From NCBI GenBank assembly GCA_963730115.1, contig CAVSQM010000012.1:1-64000 (forward strand): a stretch of 64,000 nt of DNA. Direction: 5' to 3'. Shown here piece by piece: positions 61,626-64,000 of this stretch; positions within the stretch are counted from its first letter, which is position 1, and each line of letters begins with the position of its first letter. The DNA is from DASQFQ01 sp963730115. Its GTDB lineage: Bacteria; Actinomycetota; Thermoleophilia; Solirubrobacterales; Solirubrobacteraceae. The notes beneath the pieces are model-generated. The model was not told the DNA's origin. It ran no database searches and saw nothing but the letters and a program-made list of their open reading frames with translations. A program made the translations under genes and the position numbers.

Positions 61626-62378
61626 TCAGTTGGCTGTGATCAGGTGGGCGGCCGCCGCGCGGGCGGCGGTCGCCACGAAGGTCGAGTCCGAGCCGACGCC
61701 CACGAAGCCGAAACCCTCGGCGACGTACTCCTCGGCGGCCTCGCGGCTCGCGGCCAGCACGCCGGCCGTGACGCCGGCCTCCTGTGCCGCGGCCAGGACG
61801 CGCCGCAGCGCGGCGCGGTACTCCGGGGCGTCGACCCGGCCGGGCACGCCGAGCGCGTGCGTGAGGTCGCGCGGACCGACGAACAGGACGTCGACGCCCG
61901 GCTGCGCGGCGATCGCCTCCACGTGCTCGAGGGCGGCGACGCTCTCGATCTGGATGACGCCGATGACCTCGTCGTTGGCGCTGTCCAGCGCGTCGGTGCG
62001 GAGCCCGAAGCCGCAGGCGCGGTTGTAGGTCGCGACGCCGCGGTCGCCCTCCGGTGGATACCGCAGGTGGGCGAGCGCGGCCTGCACCTGCTCGGGCGAG
62101 TCCATGCGCGGGAACATCACGCCGGCGGCGCCGGCGTCGAGCGCCCGCCCGGCGCGGATCCGCTCGGCCGACTCGACCCGCACCAGCGCCGGCACGCCGT
62201 GCGCGGCGGCGGCCAGCAGCTGGCCGACGAGCGCGTCCTCGCCGGCGCCGTGCTCGAGGTCGATCAGCAGCCAGTCGAAGCCGGCGAGCGCGCAGGCTTC
62301 GGCCGCGAGCGGCGAGCCGAGGTTGAGGAACGTCCCGAGCGTCGGCTCGCCCGCCCGGAGTCGATCGCGGAGGCTCAT
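61626..62378 (-). CDS. HpcH/HpaI-type class II aldolase
   Basis: 250 aa, ATG 62378 overlapping the iolD stop (ATGA), so the longer frame is rejected. MSLRDRLRAGEPTLGTFLNLG, FDWLLIDLEHGAGEDALVGQ (catalytic Asp/His region), VPALVRVESAERIRAGRALDAGA, GVMFPRMDSPEQV, IQIESVAALEHVEAIAA (metal-binding Glu) and DVLFVGPRDLTHALG (Asp). Family members cleave 2-keto-3-deoxy acids to pyruvate plus an aldehyde. It replaces the IolJ aldolase expected in classical inositol operons. Confidence 0.87.
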   Translation of the reverse strand: MSLRDRLRAGEPTLGTFLNLGSPLAAEACALAGFDWLLIDLEHGAGEDALVGQLLAAAAHGVPALVRVESAERIRAGRALDAGAAGVMFPRMDSPEQVQAALAHLRYPPEGDRGVATYNRACGFGLRTDALDSANDEVIGVIQIESVAALEHVEAIAAQPGVDVLFVGPRDLTHALGVPGRVDAPEYRAALRRVLAAAQEAGVTAGVLAASREAAEEYVAEGFGFVGVGSDSTFVATAARAAAAHLITAN

Positions 62379-64000
62379 CCGTACCACCGCTGCGTCGCGA
62401 GGCCTTCCTGGTAGGCGTCGCGCTTCTCCTCCAGCCACGGCTGTGAGGACACGGCGGCAGGCGCGACGTCCCACCACACGCCGGAGGCCGGCAGGTTCTC
62501 GTGCGGTGCCGTCGGCACGACGATGACGACCGGCCCGTCGGTTTCACGCGCGCGAGCGAGGGCGTCGAGCACCTCGTCGCGCGTGCTCGGCGGCGAACAC
62601 GGTGGCCCCGAGCCCGCGCGCGACCGAGACGAGGTCGAGCCGCACGTAGTCGCCCTCGAGCGGACCGGCTCCGAGCGCGTCGACGCGGTAGCGCATCTCG
62701 TTGCCGAAGTGCCGGCCGGTGGCGTGCATCTGCAGGCGGCGGATGACTTGGTAGCCGTGGTTGTCGGAGACCACCACGGTCACCTTCAGGCCTTCCTGCG
62801 CGGCGGTCGCCAGCTCGGTCGGCTGCATCAGGAAGGTGCCGTCGCCGATCAGCGCGATCACCTCACCAACGTCGCCCTGCGCGAGCCGCACCCCGAGCGT
62901 CGCGGGCAGCTCGTAGCCCATGCACGAGAAGCCGAACTCGAGATGGCAGTGACGCTCACCGGTCGCGTCCCAGACCTTCTGCAGGTCGCCGGGCGGGCCG
63001 CCCGCGGCGGCGATGATCGTGTCGCCGGGCCGCGCCGATTCGTTGAGCGCGCCGATCAGCTCGCCCTGGCTGATCGGCGTCGCGGCCGCTGGCGCCAGCG
63101 CCGCGGCGCGCACGGGCAACCACGCCTGCTTCTCGGTGCGCGCGCGCTCGCCCCAGCCCTCGCGAGGGGCCACGTCATGCGTCGCGGCGCGCAGCGCCGC
63201 CAGGGCCAGCTTCGCGTCGGCCAGCACCGGCGTGGCGCCCTGCTTGCGGGCGTCGCGGTCGACGACGTTGATCGACGCGAAGCGCACGTCCGGGTTCTCG
63301 AACACCGACTGCGAGCCGGTCGTGAAATCCGTCAGCCGGGTGCCGACGTGGATGACGAGGTCGGCCGCCTTCGCCAGCGCGTTGGCGGCCGGATTGCCTT
63401 CGAGGCCGACGCCGCCCATGCCCCACCACACGTCCTGCTGCACGGCGCCCTTCCCCGCGAACGTCTCGACGACCGGGATGCCGAGCTGCTCGGCGAGCGC
63501 AGCCAGCTCGCCCTCCGCCTGCGAATAGAGCACGCCGCCGCCGGCGATGATCACCGGCTGCTCCGCCGCGGCGATCAGCTCGGCGACCGCCGCGATCTGG
63601 GCCGGATCTGGCGCGGCGCGGTAGATCGGCCAGTCGCGCGGCTCGAAGAACGCTGCCGGGAAGTCGTACGCCTCGGTCTGGATGTCCTGCGGCAGCGCGA
63701 TCACCACCGCGCCGGCCTCGGCCGGGCTGGTGAGCACGCGCATCGCCTCGGGCAGCGCGGTCAGCAGCTGCTCCGGGCGCGTGATGCGATCGAAGAAGCG
63801 CGCCACCGGCCGGAAGCAGTCGTTGACCGAGACGTCGCCCTCGGTGGCGTGCTCGAGCTGCTGGAGCACCGGGCCCTGTCGGCGCGTGGCGTACGTGTCG
63901 CCGGGGAACAGCAGCACCGGGAGGCGGTTGACGGTGGCCAGCGCGGCCCCGGTCACCATGTTCGCGGCGCCCGGGCCGATCGACGCGGTGACGGCGAGCG
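62375..64000 (-). CDS. iolD: IolD-type ThDP-dependent hydrolase, 5' end outside window (one frameshift)
   Basis: Reads in from beyond the window end. ThDP-enzyme pattern: TVNRLPVLLFPGDTYATRRQ, VNDCFRPVARFFDRITRPEQ, VIIAGGGVLYSQAEGELAAL, ETFAGKGAVQQDVWWGMGG, the ThDP loop ALIGDGTFLMQPTELATAA and VVSDNHGYQVIRRLQM. These stretches match trihydroxycyclohexane-dione hydrolase of inositol catabolism. One extra base near 62590 separates the last ~65 residues (RARETDGPVVIVVPTAPHENL, EKRDAYQEGLATQRWYG). Hydrolytic ring opening of a cyclitol-derived dione is expected. No iolB/C/E/G gene is visible in the window. Confidence 0.85.

Noticed and set aside
60597..62547. 605-residue frames on both strands over the aldehyde dehydrogenase and aldolase
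   Set aside because: Low-complexity Arg/Gly/Asp composition and no ribosome site; the real genes are in other frames.
1..64000. CRISPR arrays, insertion sequences or a replication origin
   Set aside because: No regularly spaced repeats, no transposase reading frames and no DnaA-box clusters were noticed.

Overview
The window looks like chromosomal DNA of a very GC-rich actinobacterium, probably of the Thermoleophilia/Solirubrobacterales type. This rests on content only: LuxR-type LAL regulators, a SigF/B-like sigma factor with STAS proteins, DUF3618/holin-X stress genes, a MerR-B12 regulator and many ATGA/GTGA-coupled operons. No rRNA, complete tRNA or CRISPR array was seen. A striking number of otherwise convincing genes carry one single-base frameshift, nearly always one extra base. 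Sequence or assembly error is the simplest explanation, so most of these are annotated as one gene with a frameshift. A smaller set is genuinely decayed.

Layout. 0-7.3 kb: two epoxide hydrolases with homologous upstream regions (one decayed), a LAL regulator and a thioredoxin-like gene. 7.4-8.0 kb: a tRNA 3'-end fragment and a tyrosine-recombinase relic, the scar of an integrated element. 8.1-11.7 kb: cupin, TetR regulator and a secreted beta-helix protein. 11.7-34.1 kb: a large catabolic regulon with FAD monooxygenases, amidohydrolase, SDRs, a small-molecule kinase, an enolase paralog, a 2-hydroxyacid dehydrogenase, a P450, a MetE/UROD-like protein, a cyclase, two FAH-family hydrolases, an extradiol-type dioxygenase, cupin, a sugar-type ABC importer and two paralogous TetR regulators. 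Seven near-palindromic 24-bp sites (GAAnnnGAA-N6-TTCnnnTTC) lie in the promoter gaps of this region and appear to tie it into one regulon.

34.2-35.3 kb: a second tRNA-end fragment and a phage terminase small-subunit-like gene. 35.4-49.4 kb: a stress and light-response region with three STAS proteins, a MerR-receiver fusion coupled to a double KaiC-like ATPase, a MerR-B12 (CarH-like) regulator divergent from a fasciclin gene, DUF2294 proteins, membrane stress proteins, a SigF/B-like sigma factor and a DUF892 fusion. The MerR-B12/fasciclin gap holds two facing arrays of three TnnACA repeats at exact 11-bp spacing, the arrangement known for B12-dependent CarH operators. 49.4-50.9 kb: broken genes and a third tRNA-end fragment.

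51-58.6 kb: alpha/beta hydrolase, an ECF sigma factor between two related membrane proteins, an isocitrate-lyase/PEP-mutase family protein, an intact second LAL regulator and an NmrA-like gene pair. 59.2-64 kb: an operon led by an iolD-type ThDP enzyme (running off the window), followed by a HpaI-type aldolase, an aldehyde dehydrogenase and a 2-hydroxyacid dehydrogenase, suggesting cyclitol or sugar-acid catabolism.
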